From Trileptium ribeirensis (lineage: Eukaryota; Nematoda; Enoplea; Enoplida; Thoracostomopsidae), in contig JASANE010021309.1 of assembly GCA_030248225.1 (NCBI GenBank), forward strand, positions 1 through 64,000: a stretch of DNA of 64,000 nt. Direction: 5' to 3'. The notes below the pieces were generated by a model. That model saw only the letters and a list, made by a program, of their open reading frames with translations. It did no database searches and was not told the origin of the DNA. The translations under genes and the position numbers were made by a program. This document shows, piece after piece, positions 11,260 to 23,300 of the stretch (position 1 is its first letter; every line of letters begins with the position of its first letter).

Positions 11260-12715
11260 CCCAATAGAGTAGAATGTTGTATAAGGTATTACAATGGCCC
11301 TAGCTAATCCGGGAGAGAAATAATTCTAGTGGCCTCCGGATGCGGTCCCGGTAAGGATGGAAACTTTCGTGATTCTAGCTGTGTCAAAAAAGGGAGGGGA
11401 CAATTTAACAGTTTCTTAAAGGGGTTTTTATTTTATATTTCAGGTGACATGAGATTCGTTCTTTGCGAATTCGTAATGTGCTTTTGAACCTTCGTTTTGT
11501 TGCGACTATATCAGGGCCAGGCCAATATCGTAAAATTAATAAGACTAATCGCGCCGAGTAATACAACTGTCGTCAACTTAAACATAGCGTAGGTAAGGTC
11601 GAATATGGAATGAAGCAAGAATATTGTGCACTTGACAAAAGCATCGGGCTCTATTGTCTATGTTGTAAGTCTATGTTGTAAGCCAAGGTAGCGTATTTTG
11701 AGTGAAATAAAATTTTTATGACCACGCCCGGGCTCATACCACAGTGAAACGTTACGTGTCATATCCTAATTTTCGTCACATATCTCTGCGTAGGAGAATG
11801 GGTGTGTGTTTTTATGCGGCGTTCACGTTATAATGTCCCAGCTGTTTGGAACTTTTGTACCCCTGTACTCGCGACCCTATCGTATAGACAGTCAGGGTCA
11901 CACCCATGCCGTAAATCAATTCCCGATGGTGTACGACACACCCCTAGCTAGCACATTTTTGTTTACGGTGTCGTACACACCCTTAGGTACCAATTTCGCG
12001 CGAATTGGCAGGAACAAATATCTTCGGTAGCTGATTCGATATATTAGTCAGCTATTCTGTGTATATTTTATATAAACTTGAATAATTGCATCTAGACCGT
12101 ATGACTGTTGATGAGATTATGCCGCACACCGTCAAAAATTACAACAAAGACCCGGTGTGCTTGACACCGTAGAAAAGTAGCTCAACAACTAGCTAGCTAT
12201 CTTTCAGAAAATTTATAAAAAACATGGGGATGTCTAAGACACCCTATTGTCGACAGTGTGCCTGAAACTGTGTGTGGTACATAGGTTACAAACGTGGAGG
12301 ACATTATAAAGTGAAATAATCGGGGCCTTGCATGGTATGAGTTTGAACCTCGGCGACCTGAAAGTACTGCACCGTTTCGTGAATACACAATACAGTGCTT
12401 CAGTATTTTGGAGTGTCTGTTCCAAGTATACGGCACCTGTAGGTAGTGGGAATCCCCACTTGTTGACTCGCGCTTAAAGAAAATTCTTTGACACAAGGTG
12501 AATGTCTTTTTAGAACGGCGTTGCATATTCCTTTCTCTAATTGGGTCTACCCAAAATTGCTTACTTCGTTCAACTAAGAATGATGCTGAACACCGTGGAC
12601 GCCTAATTTGGCGTTAGCTTTCATAAACAAGCATAAAACAGGCTCAGACGCTCGTCCGGGTCGCGTTTCCACGACACCAACGAGGTTTGTTTTTATATAA
12701 ATAGTGTTGCTTGGG
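11260..12715. other. No recognised features
   Basis: Short open frames on both strands, none conserved to my eye. No splice-bounded coding block seen. Confidence 0.35.
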
Positions 12716-12718
12716 AGA

Positions 12719-13020
12719 ACTCACCGGTGCAATATTGAAAGTAGAACTGAGCTCAGTAGGCCATATAAATTACAAACTGTCGAAATAGCTCCAGCTACGA
12801 ATACGTGCAGGGGTCGCTGTCGGCAGACCTGCGTTAGAGAATTTTATGTGTCGTGTGCAATATTGAAACTCACCGGTGCAATATTGAAAGTCCTTTAAGC
12901 AACCACGCAGAACTGAGCTCAGTAGGCCATATAAATTACAAACTGTCGAAATAGCTCCAGCTACGAATACGTGCAGGGGTCGCTGTCGGGAGACCTGCGT
13001 TCGAGAATTTGATGTGTCGT
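12719..13020. repeat. Tandem duplication of a 112-bp block, offset 166 bp
   Basis: 12743-12854 and 12909-13020 are almost identical (a few substitutions near the end). A flanking motif, CTCACCGGTGCAATATTGAAAG, also occurs twice (about 12719 and 12868) at a slightly different offset of 149 bp. The near identity implies a recent event. Confidence 0.85.
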
Positions 13021-16000
13021 ATCATAATGATGTTGATATTTTTAATATGTAATGTTCAAACTTGTTCTAGCTGTAGTTTACGTCAAACAGTAAAATATCT
13101 GCAGTGTTCCGTGTTAATCTACAGCAATAACCATTAGAGAGAGGCACATAAAGCTTTCTTGACATACAAGAGAGGAGTGCTGTTAATTATACGAAAGATT
13201 TAAAACCAGACAGTTGGTAAAAGAATCTGAAAAAACACGAACTCGCGTGTTTTAAGACGGTATTAACACAGTTTAACAGAAAATCTTGATAAGGTAGCGG
13301 GCCCTGTAAGCAACTTTCAGGCAACTTACAAAGCTACTGAATTATTACTCGATTTTTCGCTAGTGAAAATGATAAATGAGGTAGACATAACACATCGTAG
13401 TCTAGAAATCAGAAAGAATCAAACGACCGGGACTGTCACTTATAGTGCCTGAGGGCTAGTTTTGGCAGCGTAATTTACCGGCACCCTAGGGATCTTCCAT
13501 GGGTGTGAGTTAGACCCGGGGATAGCACTTTGACGGATGTCCTTGCCCGCACTTTGTGACCTTTTCAAAAAACCTACCCGGTTTCAAGGGAAGGTATGCC
13601 TTCCACAGTTTGAAAGCGACGCGGATACCTCGGCGACCTTTATTATTCTTGCTTCGGTTGGGGTCAATCAAGAGTCCCGGGATGGGTATAAGGTCACGGT
13701 GTATCTCCCACCCTAGTGAATTGGAACTTAAACACGCTTTCCCGATTACCTGCCAGCACCGGTAGGGCTTTATTAGGCGAAACTGCACATCCGGTCCCAA
13801 CACTATTTAAAATATCAGTCCCACCGGTGTTGAACCGTTCAAAATATATGTACAAATCAGCGAAGTAACAAAAATATTAACTATATTAACTATATGAATA
13901 TTCAATTTTTCCAGCAGCCATGAAAGCGACATCGAGAAAATAAAATATCAGCCCCACTAATGTGCAATCAGTGATCTAAAATGAAACTTTAGGAATGAGG
14001 GAAAGGCGGTTCTGCCTTACTACCTGTGAGCAGGTATATGGGTTGACCCTCTCTCGGGTGACCTTTATACCACTGACACGTGGGCTAAAACAGGGCCAGG
14101 CCGAACTTCCTGATTAACCAGGAGGCTGCTTGCTAAGCTAACCGGTTCCTTTAGGACAACTGTAAGTTCACCGAGGGGTCTGAGAAGCCAAAATCATCCT
14201 GGCACCAAAGACATTTGTGCAGCAGAGATACCTCAGGGCTAAATCTGTTCCTGGTACAGGATTCTTTGTTCACCACTAAAAACTATGGATTTGCAGGAAC
14301 TCATGACACAAACAAAAACCTTTTGGCAACACAAAAAGCAAAATGCCCTCAATATACAGTAAATAATTGAAAGGGAATAACCAATGTTAAGCACACAATG
14401 GAGCAGCAATTAATAAATCAGGTAACATGCGTTCAGCTGACCAAACTGCGGACTGGCTGACAGTGACCGACCGTCACAACTTTTGCAGAGTCCTCAACTC
14501 ATATTCAATGCAAATTAAGCCAATTTACATGTTATTATTTCATCATCACTTCAACGTAACTACAAATAGTAATCAATTATCTAACTTGAGCGCGTAATAA
14601 ATGGTAGACCAAAAGGTCACATGGGATTCCAAACTAAATCCAGATTAGTTACGGTGAATTTTATAATCCAAACAAATTGGGTCGTGATATTTTGGCAAGG
14701 GTTCATTTTAAAATCCATCTGCAGTTGCTACGCTTAAGCCGGATTTTGCTTGTGTGAAAACACCATGACTCCAAATACCATGATTCAACATAAATCAGAT
14801 TTTGTTAACCATGGCTTTAACTATGCTTAGGTGCGGCTCACTTTAACACGGTTAGTAAAACGCTAATGGAAACTCTCAGTTACGGTAAAGCCCACTTAAC
14901 TGTTTCGCAGTGTAAACGATTTCTGGTACTCTTTTTGAAAATTTTATCGCTATGGGATAACTTAGTAAATTAACTTCTTTACTGTTACAGAGTTCTAAAC
15001 ATTTAAAAATTAACACTGTTTCCAGACAGTGTTAGTCGCAGTGCCACCGTGTTTGTTTAAGCCAGATCAACAAATTGCATATAATATAACGCAAATACAT
15101 TGGTACAAGTTTGTGTAAATTTTACTGTTTTCGGATAGAGCATAACAATGGTCATGTATAAGTTGGATTAGCTCCTGTCGTACTGATTATAGGACTCTGT
15201 AATCTCTACAATTTGCTCCAACAATGGAGTTTTGTGTTACTGTATGCAACATAAAAAATAGTGTGCGAATTAATATACATACAACCAGACAACATTTAAC
15301 TTTTATCGAGCATTCATGTTATATGACATACCAATCTTTTGTCAAAAGGGCAATCGTAGGTCGTAGAACCTTGTGTCATTTAATTAAAGATCACATAGCT
15401 ACAGCAAACAACACACGCTGTAGCTTTTAATCGTCACAACGCAGCGACGGATAGTCGGAGCAGTTTCACAGAATGTTTGCCTTGATCTGTTCTAAGGTAC
15501 TCAGTGTAGATACTTGTTAATAAATCCATTTCTTGTCTTATTTCTACTGTTTAATCATCTGTTTTAGCCAACCTACGTCATGTAGACTTCATAATATTAT
15601 TTAGAGTATGTATGGAATTGGTCAACCAATTTTACTGACGTGCGTTTTATTACGATGCTACTCACGTTCTGCGTGTACGTGAACCTGCATTTGACTGCAT
15701 GAGTTTCCGTTTGTGAAGGGAACTGTTAAATCATCATTAAAAATTTAAATCTGTTAACAGTTCAATTCAGGATTTTCGGTATCACTTGCACGAAATTGCG
15801 GGTATGGTGATATCCCTAATATTTGTTAAAATAAGAAACATTATGAGTTTGTTTAGTGTCGTTTTTCATATTTTTTCTAGTTTTCAGTGTTTTAGTAATT
15901 AGCTTTGCGGCAAATTCAGTTCAAAATTCTAGCGAATTTCAGTTCTTTCCCGGTGACACATGTATTGTTTGTTTACCTTACAGCTGATACTAAATATATG

Positions 16001-17182
16001 TTCATGTTACCTTAAAGTTACATGTTACTTCTAGTGCCTTTCACTAAAATCCATCAATAAATTATTGTACATCAGTGAATACATGCCCTCAGAACCGTAA
16101 TAATTGGTCTGTAGAACACTGAATAACTCTAAAGTTTGAGCTTTAGTCAAAGATTTAAAAATAGTCTTTTTAATATTTTTGACATACTAAAACTGTCTCA
16201 AAATCGCAAATAAAAACCGACATGGTGTCGAGAACTGACCTGTGACTTGCTGTTATTACTTAAGGAAAATCAGTAACATGTTAAGCTCCAAAAAATAAGA
16301 GTATATTTTAATGAATTGCCTGCTGTAAATGCATAGTTAAACTAAAAGTAATCAATAGGTTTAAAGTTGCTTGTTGTTAATTATTTCGGGTCCATGGCTG
16401 ACAACATCCGTATAATTGGACATTATTAGAGTCCAATCCAAGCTGATCACCCAATCGTTAGACGATACGTTCAGAAATATGTGTGCTATTTACAAGTATT
16501 AAAATAGTTACCACAAAAATAACCTCTGTGGCTAATGAAAGTAGCTTTCGCTCCAAAAGTAACCATTATACAAACGATCATAGTGCTGCAAATTCCAGAA
16601 AAGAACTAGATTTAAGCTTGTTTGTAATGATATACACTTAAAGAGACTCGGGGATTTTATAAAAGCCGTAATAGAAGCAAGAGCATTAGCATAAATATAC
16701 CCTGTTCTGTTTACGGGGATTACCAGGTATTTCATGGTGCCAGCCAATTTCATGGTTAATTACGCATTGCCTAGGCGCGTGGCGGTAGTTGGGATTTCGT
16801 CACTTGCTGACGTTTGTACTGTTGTATTATATATATTGGCTATGAAATCGGTATTATTTAGTGCGGCGGTCACAAACGAGTGTTTATTGCGGTCCCATCG
16901 AAATCTGTTTATTCTTTTATGTCTTTTATATCTATTATTGCCATTTTTTTGACGAATCATATTGTTTCTGCTTTTTATACCTAAGAGACTTGTAAAAATT
17001 CTGTCACAGAGCAGCTTTGTAAAAAAACCTAATATTTTTGATGTATTCAGTTAAGCTTGTGGCTTAGCACGGCTGTTGGCTTTTAACTTAAAAATAACTA
17101 ATTATTAATTGGTTTGTGATCAATTAGTTAAAAGTAATACAGCGAAAGTAAGAAGCATTAATCAACGTAAAAACTGTCTTAC
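13021..17182. other. Region downstream of the last ABCB exon found; no exons recognised
   Basis: I looked on the minus strand for the remaining NBD2 motifs ([22 protein letters not shown]) and saw none. Between 14022 and 14261 there are small hairpins of the CCTG-loop-CAGG type (14022-14035, 14108-14123, 14249-14261) and a larger one closed by GGTATA/TATACC (14033-14071). Their nature is unknown. Confidence 0.4.
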
Positions 17183-17386
17183 TTCTGGCAATGACATTAT
17201 AAAATCGTGAATATTTGCTGCTTTTGCGGCATCGACAATTTGCATATGGGGCACATCTATGGCAACGCCGTAAGCAATATTGTCACGAATTGAGCGATCG
17301 AATAGCACCGGCTCTTGACTAACCAGAGAAATCTGGTCACGGAGATGGCTTATGTTTATTGTTTTAATATCAAAATTGTCGATGGT
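17183..17386 (-). CDS. ABCB1: ABCB exon s: NBD2 Q-loop
   Basis: 68 codons, phase 0, acceptor ATATTTCAG, donor GAA|GTAAGA. Contains the Q-loop [20 protein letters not shown] and helical subdomain ending in [12 protein letters not shown]. It has a good donor, so splicing to a further exon is expected, yet none is found below it. Confidence 0.94.
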
Positions 17387-20300
17387 CTGAAATATTTTGC
17401 AAGTCAATTAAAGCGATATGTTACAGGGCACGTTTTGTTGGGCGAAGCTGGTCGAAAATTTACATGTACTGAAGCTATTTAAACCATATTGGGAGTCATA
17501 GTTCTTTTAACAGAGCTTTATTACTTAATACAAAAGTTTACTGCATTGCGCGCCTAATCTAGTACATGTCCGGGTTTTATGTTCCATTTTCACTTTACCA
17601 CACTGACAGCACAAATGTCATTGTAGGATCTACCTAAACATGCTCAATATAATATATGTATATAAAAAATTTTTTGACGGGATTTACAACAAAGCACATA
17701 TCTCGTACAGCTCAGCAATTGATCTCGTCTAAAAATTCAGATAGTTCCAATTTTATCTAAACAGGTATCTTGACATGAATGCACGCTTGTCACCGCAGCA
17801 TATTGAAGAAATGATTACTTTTTGCTGCTCACGAAAATGTAGAAACCCTTTGAGCTCTCTGAAATATTATATAAGACGTTTCTAATGTTGAATAACTGGT
17901 AATTATATTTTTAACTGGAAATTTCACTTTATAAATTTTGAGCTTAAATATAAATGAACGGAAAGGAGACGGTTGCTGCCCGCTGTTTTTAGTGATTGTA
18001 CATTTATATCATACATGCTGATGCTCCTAGGTCTCGGCGTCGGTGTGGGGGTATGTCACCTCGACCGGGAGGAGGGTAGAGGCCCTTGTGGGAGATCGCT
18101 CAGGCTGTTACTGAAAAGTTGATGACCCCAACCTGCCCCGAGGTTCTACTTTATTTTTGTCAGTTTTATCCCCATTTTTGCCAATTTTTGCTAAAATTAT
18201 CCTCGCGGTTTTGGCGTGCGGTGGGAGGGGCGGGGAACGGCAGTTGTGCGTATGGTGGGGGATGATGAGGGCAGCGGGATTCTGGCGTGGGGCATGGGGG
18301 TGTGGTGCACCAGATGGTACAGTGGAATCAGGGAAGAGGGTAGATCAGGGCCTTGGGAGGGGGTGAGTACGAGAAATCAGGGGTAGCCATCTGAACCCTT
18401 GCTGCTTCATGTATGATTTAGATTGCTATAGTATTCCAGTATGACCACATTAATGAAGCAGATAATTCAGAGTTGGATGAACGGCGAAAGCGAAAACTGT
18501 ATCAATGTTTGATCAGGTCGCTGTGGTATGAATTTCTTATGTTATCTGGTACGTAAATAGTTAATTGAATTTCAAACTATGAATTGCTACGCCGTGAAGT
18601 TTTTATTAGTGCAGCATCTGATGCACTGTATGTCACAAACACAAGATTCAAGCAAATATCTTATATGCCTCCATCCCATGGGATAGTGATGAAAAACAAT
18701 ATGACACATGCTCACTTAATATAACAGTAAATTAAATAATTCAAACAATCGAGCTCACATATCAGTTATTACCACAGTACCATTGATTTTACAACTACAA
18801 GTTTTATAGAACCTTAGCAACTCAGGAGCAATGTTTAACTTACAATTGCGCCCTGAAAAGGATCGTATAGTCGCTCCAATAAACTAACAGTAGTACTCTT
18901 TCCGCAACCAGATTGGCCGACGAGCGCAAGAGATTTTCCAGATTGGATTTCAAATTTGAAATCTTTTAATATCTGGATGTCCGGTCGCGTCGGATAGCAA
19001 AACGAAATATTATCAAAACAGATATTGCCATTCACCTTCTGAAAAAAATATAAGAAATGATTTAATATTTTAAACATTGCTAGAAAAAATAGTGGTGAAA
19101 TATATAATGGACAAGAAGCTATGGTTGCGATTATGCTGTACGGTTTTATGTGGACACTAGAAGTGTCAATGATCGCGACAGCGCAGCCTGACGTTATGCT
19201 AAACAGACAACAAATGGAAGACACATGTATATCGTATATTAATCGTGATCAAGCATGTTTTCATATTGTTCTACAATCTCGGTACTTACCGAAAAATATT
19301 TTAGATAGGGTTGTAGAGAGCACATCTCTTATCGGTTACCCCATCCTCGCTAAATTCTGTAACGGTTCTTTCTTTATATTTTGATCATTAGATGGTTTTA
19401 TTGCTTTTAGGTAATGTGTAGTATATATTTAGGTAGTTAAAATGATTTTACTTGTTTTTGGTTTATATTCATTTAGAAGCAATTTTAGCATTAAAGTCAG
19501 AAATATTATGAGGACAGGAAGTATCAAATACTAAAATATTTGCGCCAAACTGCAATTCAAGTTTTACAGATTATATGTCAAAGTGCACTAGACGTGTCAA
19601 AAATCAATGATAAAACTTTTCATAGGTGATACAAAGCTAAAAAATCGCGCTACATTTGCGCAGAATATTGTTAGCATTAATAATGTGTTACGTATTAATA
19701 CTGTATGGCTAATTTGATTGTTCTCTTGTTACAGTGTCCACCACATGCTATTGAAACTGTGCAAGCAATATCAATTCGGTATTAAAGTAGTGCATACTGT
19801 GCGTTAAATATAACGATATTGCGCGAAGTGATATATTTTCTGATTACTGCTTCATGCTGTTCCCTTATCTGCGCACACGCGACGCTACATCAGACATATT
19901 AGCATTCCATTCCTGTCGTGTCTGGAAAATTGCAAGCGCTTCTCCGCTCCGGAAATATACAACCTCTGAGTGCGAAAAATTGTAGGTGCCATTTTTCGAA
20001 GAATGATATGCTTTACGTTCGACCGCATTAAAATTGAATGCTTTAGTGGAAAAATATGCCAATGTCGAACAGCGTAACGTTTCGTCTATAGGAAATTGTG
20101 GCTTATATCTTAAAACATATATAATATTTTCATATATAATATATATGCTAACAGAATACCCATTATGTAGAGTAAGCAAAGCACACTACAAAATAAGCGC
20201 ACTGGTAAAAATTTTATATAGCTTGTGCTGTCAATGTGACCTTTAGGGGCGGAAGTGAAATGCATGCTGTGCCGTTCTCGATATACTAAGCTTAAGCTTT

Positions 20301-23300
20301 AGTCTTAGTCTAAGCTAAGGTTCCAATTTGAGTCATTTGTTAAGTCTAAGCCTAAGTCGGGGATCCGTCGCTCCCCGAACACCCGCTCTAAGCTGTTTTT
20401 TCTAACGTTATAACGTCCGGACCTTAAAGGTGACATGCGCCGCTTGTAATCCCTTCACGCAAACGTAATTTGTATTTTGACATAAGATTTTGATATAATT
20501 TACCGGCTTTAGGCCAGACTGAGAGTAACTGTCAATGGATGGTCTTTCGTTTAACATTTTGAACATTAACGCGCTGCACAAACGCGCCTTTGCATATTCT
20601 CCAAAATACGCAGTTGCCATTCCGACAGTCATACCGGCGAACATAATCGAGTTGAATACTCTGAAAGATGTTTTAAACATTTCAAGGCTGTAGTTATTGG
20701 TGTTGCAATGTTGTAGATATGTTTACAGGTGAGCGTATGAGAATATAAAATAATAAGCGCTTCCGTCGCCAATTTCTGAACTACCCTGCACACCGGTGCT
20801 TAACCCCTCCGGAATGTGGGATGTCTAGGACGCCCGCTCTGCACTTTTTTGCTAATCATTTTGCAACGATGTGGACAAGAGAGTGCAGTTCTACGTGGCG
20901 AATTAGTTTGTTATCAAGGCCTATCGGGTTTGTTTTTAAAATCTTCAATTTTAATGAAGTACTTGAGGAATAGAGCCCAGAGCCTAGGAGACCTCCCTCG
21001 ATCTGGAGATGAGTTACAAAATTTAGGTTTCCTGACTATACAATTTCATAACTTCCACACTCCTAAACCGACTGAGGGTGGTCCACTCATCGCTTATTTG
21101 TAAAATATGTGATAACGGTGACAGCTGCAGACTGTGGGCTCACCTACCGTTATAAGTATAGAAATATAAAGTAGAAAAACGAAATTTCTTATCGAGCAGA
21201 TGAATGTACCTACCCATGCCTTTTTATATATATACAATGTTCCGGATGTGAGCCAAGTTTTTGCCAAACTAAGGAGGTTTGCTAATTCCGTAGCTTCGAT
21301 TTTAATTGTTCAAATAAAGTGAGTATTTACAAATCTTTCTACCAGCACTTTCTTCAGAAACATTTTTTATTGATTCCCTGTGCAGTGTTAAAATGCTACT
21401 TCAGTGTTAAATAATAGTATATATTGTCTTCACAAGCTTTGCGAGGCAGATGGTTTCAGAGCAGCGCATCGATTGGTGCATAGCAATTCACAGAATTGCA
21501 GGTTAGTCTCCTCGCTTTAGGAAGGTTCGACGGAAACGTTCGGCAGTAAAATTGAACCAATAACTAACATATATCATCAATAAATTTTATTAATATAATA
21601 ATCATGTAACAAACATAATTCGCTGGTGATTTGATTATGCGCGGCAATATGCCACTGTCGAGTGTCACTGTTAGTATATAGACATACCATGCGCTGTCAA
21701 GCAAAAATCAAAAATAATGTCACAGCCTGACGAATATGACAATCATGTCGACAATAGCCTGGCTTATTATCACTGCGTTGACGCTGCGACATTGATTTAG
21801 GTATTTCCCATTCGATGAACCATGCGTAATATCAGGTAAAAGTTGTGTTAATACTGCCTCACCAGATTCCAATGGATTTAATTCAGCCGCATTGATATAT
21901 TAATAATACAATACGGTTCACTATTTAGTATCGGACATTGATTTCGAATTGTCCTTTAAAAACAGCACCAATCCGCGATACGAGCCTTGGTATATATACA
22001 CTGTATTACACCTACGATAAGTCAAACTTCACCTTAAACACTAGATTTCAAGTACAGGAAACTTGCTAAGACAAGTCATGTAATGTATAACATTCATATG
22101 TAATCAATTATATTATAGCGTTACTTGAATTTCCGGATACAATATTTTATGCAGAACAAACCGCTCTGCGAAAAGTCAAGTGGGGTGGCGGTTATTTGAA
22201 ATCAACTTTTGCTTTGGTCGATAACTCAGTCAGGCATTGCTCTTTTAAACTTTTTCCTCAAAGTGTTAAAATATGCCAATGTGGATGATCCGTGGGCATG
22301 TGAATAAAACGTCCGGAGGACAATGACTTTGTCACCAAGGACCCAAACGAAACCCAAGCTAAAATGCTAGAATTGCGGAGACGACATAGACTTCTAGCAT
22401 AAGAGGATGCTGTGCAAACTTTCTAACAAGATACAAAAACTCAAGCTCTCGTCTTAAGTTTTATCCGAAACTTAAGGCGTGTTCACACGCTCAAACTTTT
22501 TGTTCAAATTTTGATCAAAATTTGAGCTCAAATTTTGATCAAATTTTGATCAAAGTTTGAAAGCATCTTTTTTGCACTTTTGGTAAGTTTGAATGTGTGA
22601 ACACTGGTCAAACTTTTCAACGATATTCCTGTAGCCAACCACCGACTAGATTAATTATTTGAAAAAGTTTGAGCTAAAATTTTGTTCTCAAATTTTCAAA
22701 TATCGCAATTTTTCATTAAAAATTAGCGTCAAATTTTGATCAAATTTTGAGCTCAAATTTTGAGCTCAAACTTTGAACAAAAAATTTGAGCGTGTGAACA
22801 CGCCTTTAGGGTGCGTTCACACGTTCAAACTTTTTGCTCAAACTTTGAGCTCAAAATTTGAGCTCAAAATTTGATCAAATTTTGATCAAAATTTGACGGT
22901 GATTTTTAAAGGAAAATTGCGATATTTCAAAATTTGAGATCAAAATTTGAGCTCAAACATTTTCAGGTAATACATCTCGTCCATGATTGGCTACAGGAAT
23001 ATTCATGAAAAGTTTGAACTGTGTTCACACGTTCAAACTTGCAAAAAATGCAAAAAGGATGCTTTCAAATTTTGATCAAAATTTGATCAAAATTTGAGCT
23101 CAAATTTTGATCAAAATTTGAGCAAAAAGTTTGAGCGTGTGAACACGCCTTTACTTTTACAGATGAGATATTTAAGCATACTTAGGTATCGTATCGAAAA
23201 GTGAAGACCGCCGTTTCGAATCATACAACTTGCTGTCAAGCAATTTGTATCAGAGCAGTCGTTTTCGAAATATGTGTGAACGTTTAAAAATGCTTTGAAA

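Noticed and set aside
13510..13803. 97-codon minus-strand frame overlapping a 69-codon plus-strand frame
   Set aside because: Locally GC-richer sequence opens both strands; no recognised protein features.
22305..22335. Plus-strand SGGQ-like translation (TCCGGAGGACAA)
   Set aside because: Followed immediately by a stop, wrong strand for the ABCB gene, and no other NBD residues around it.
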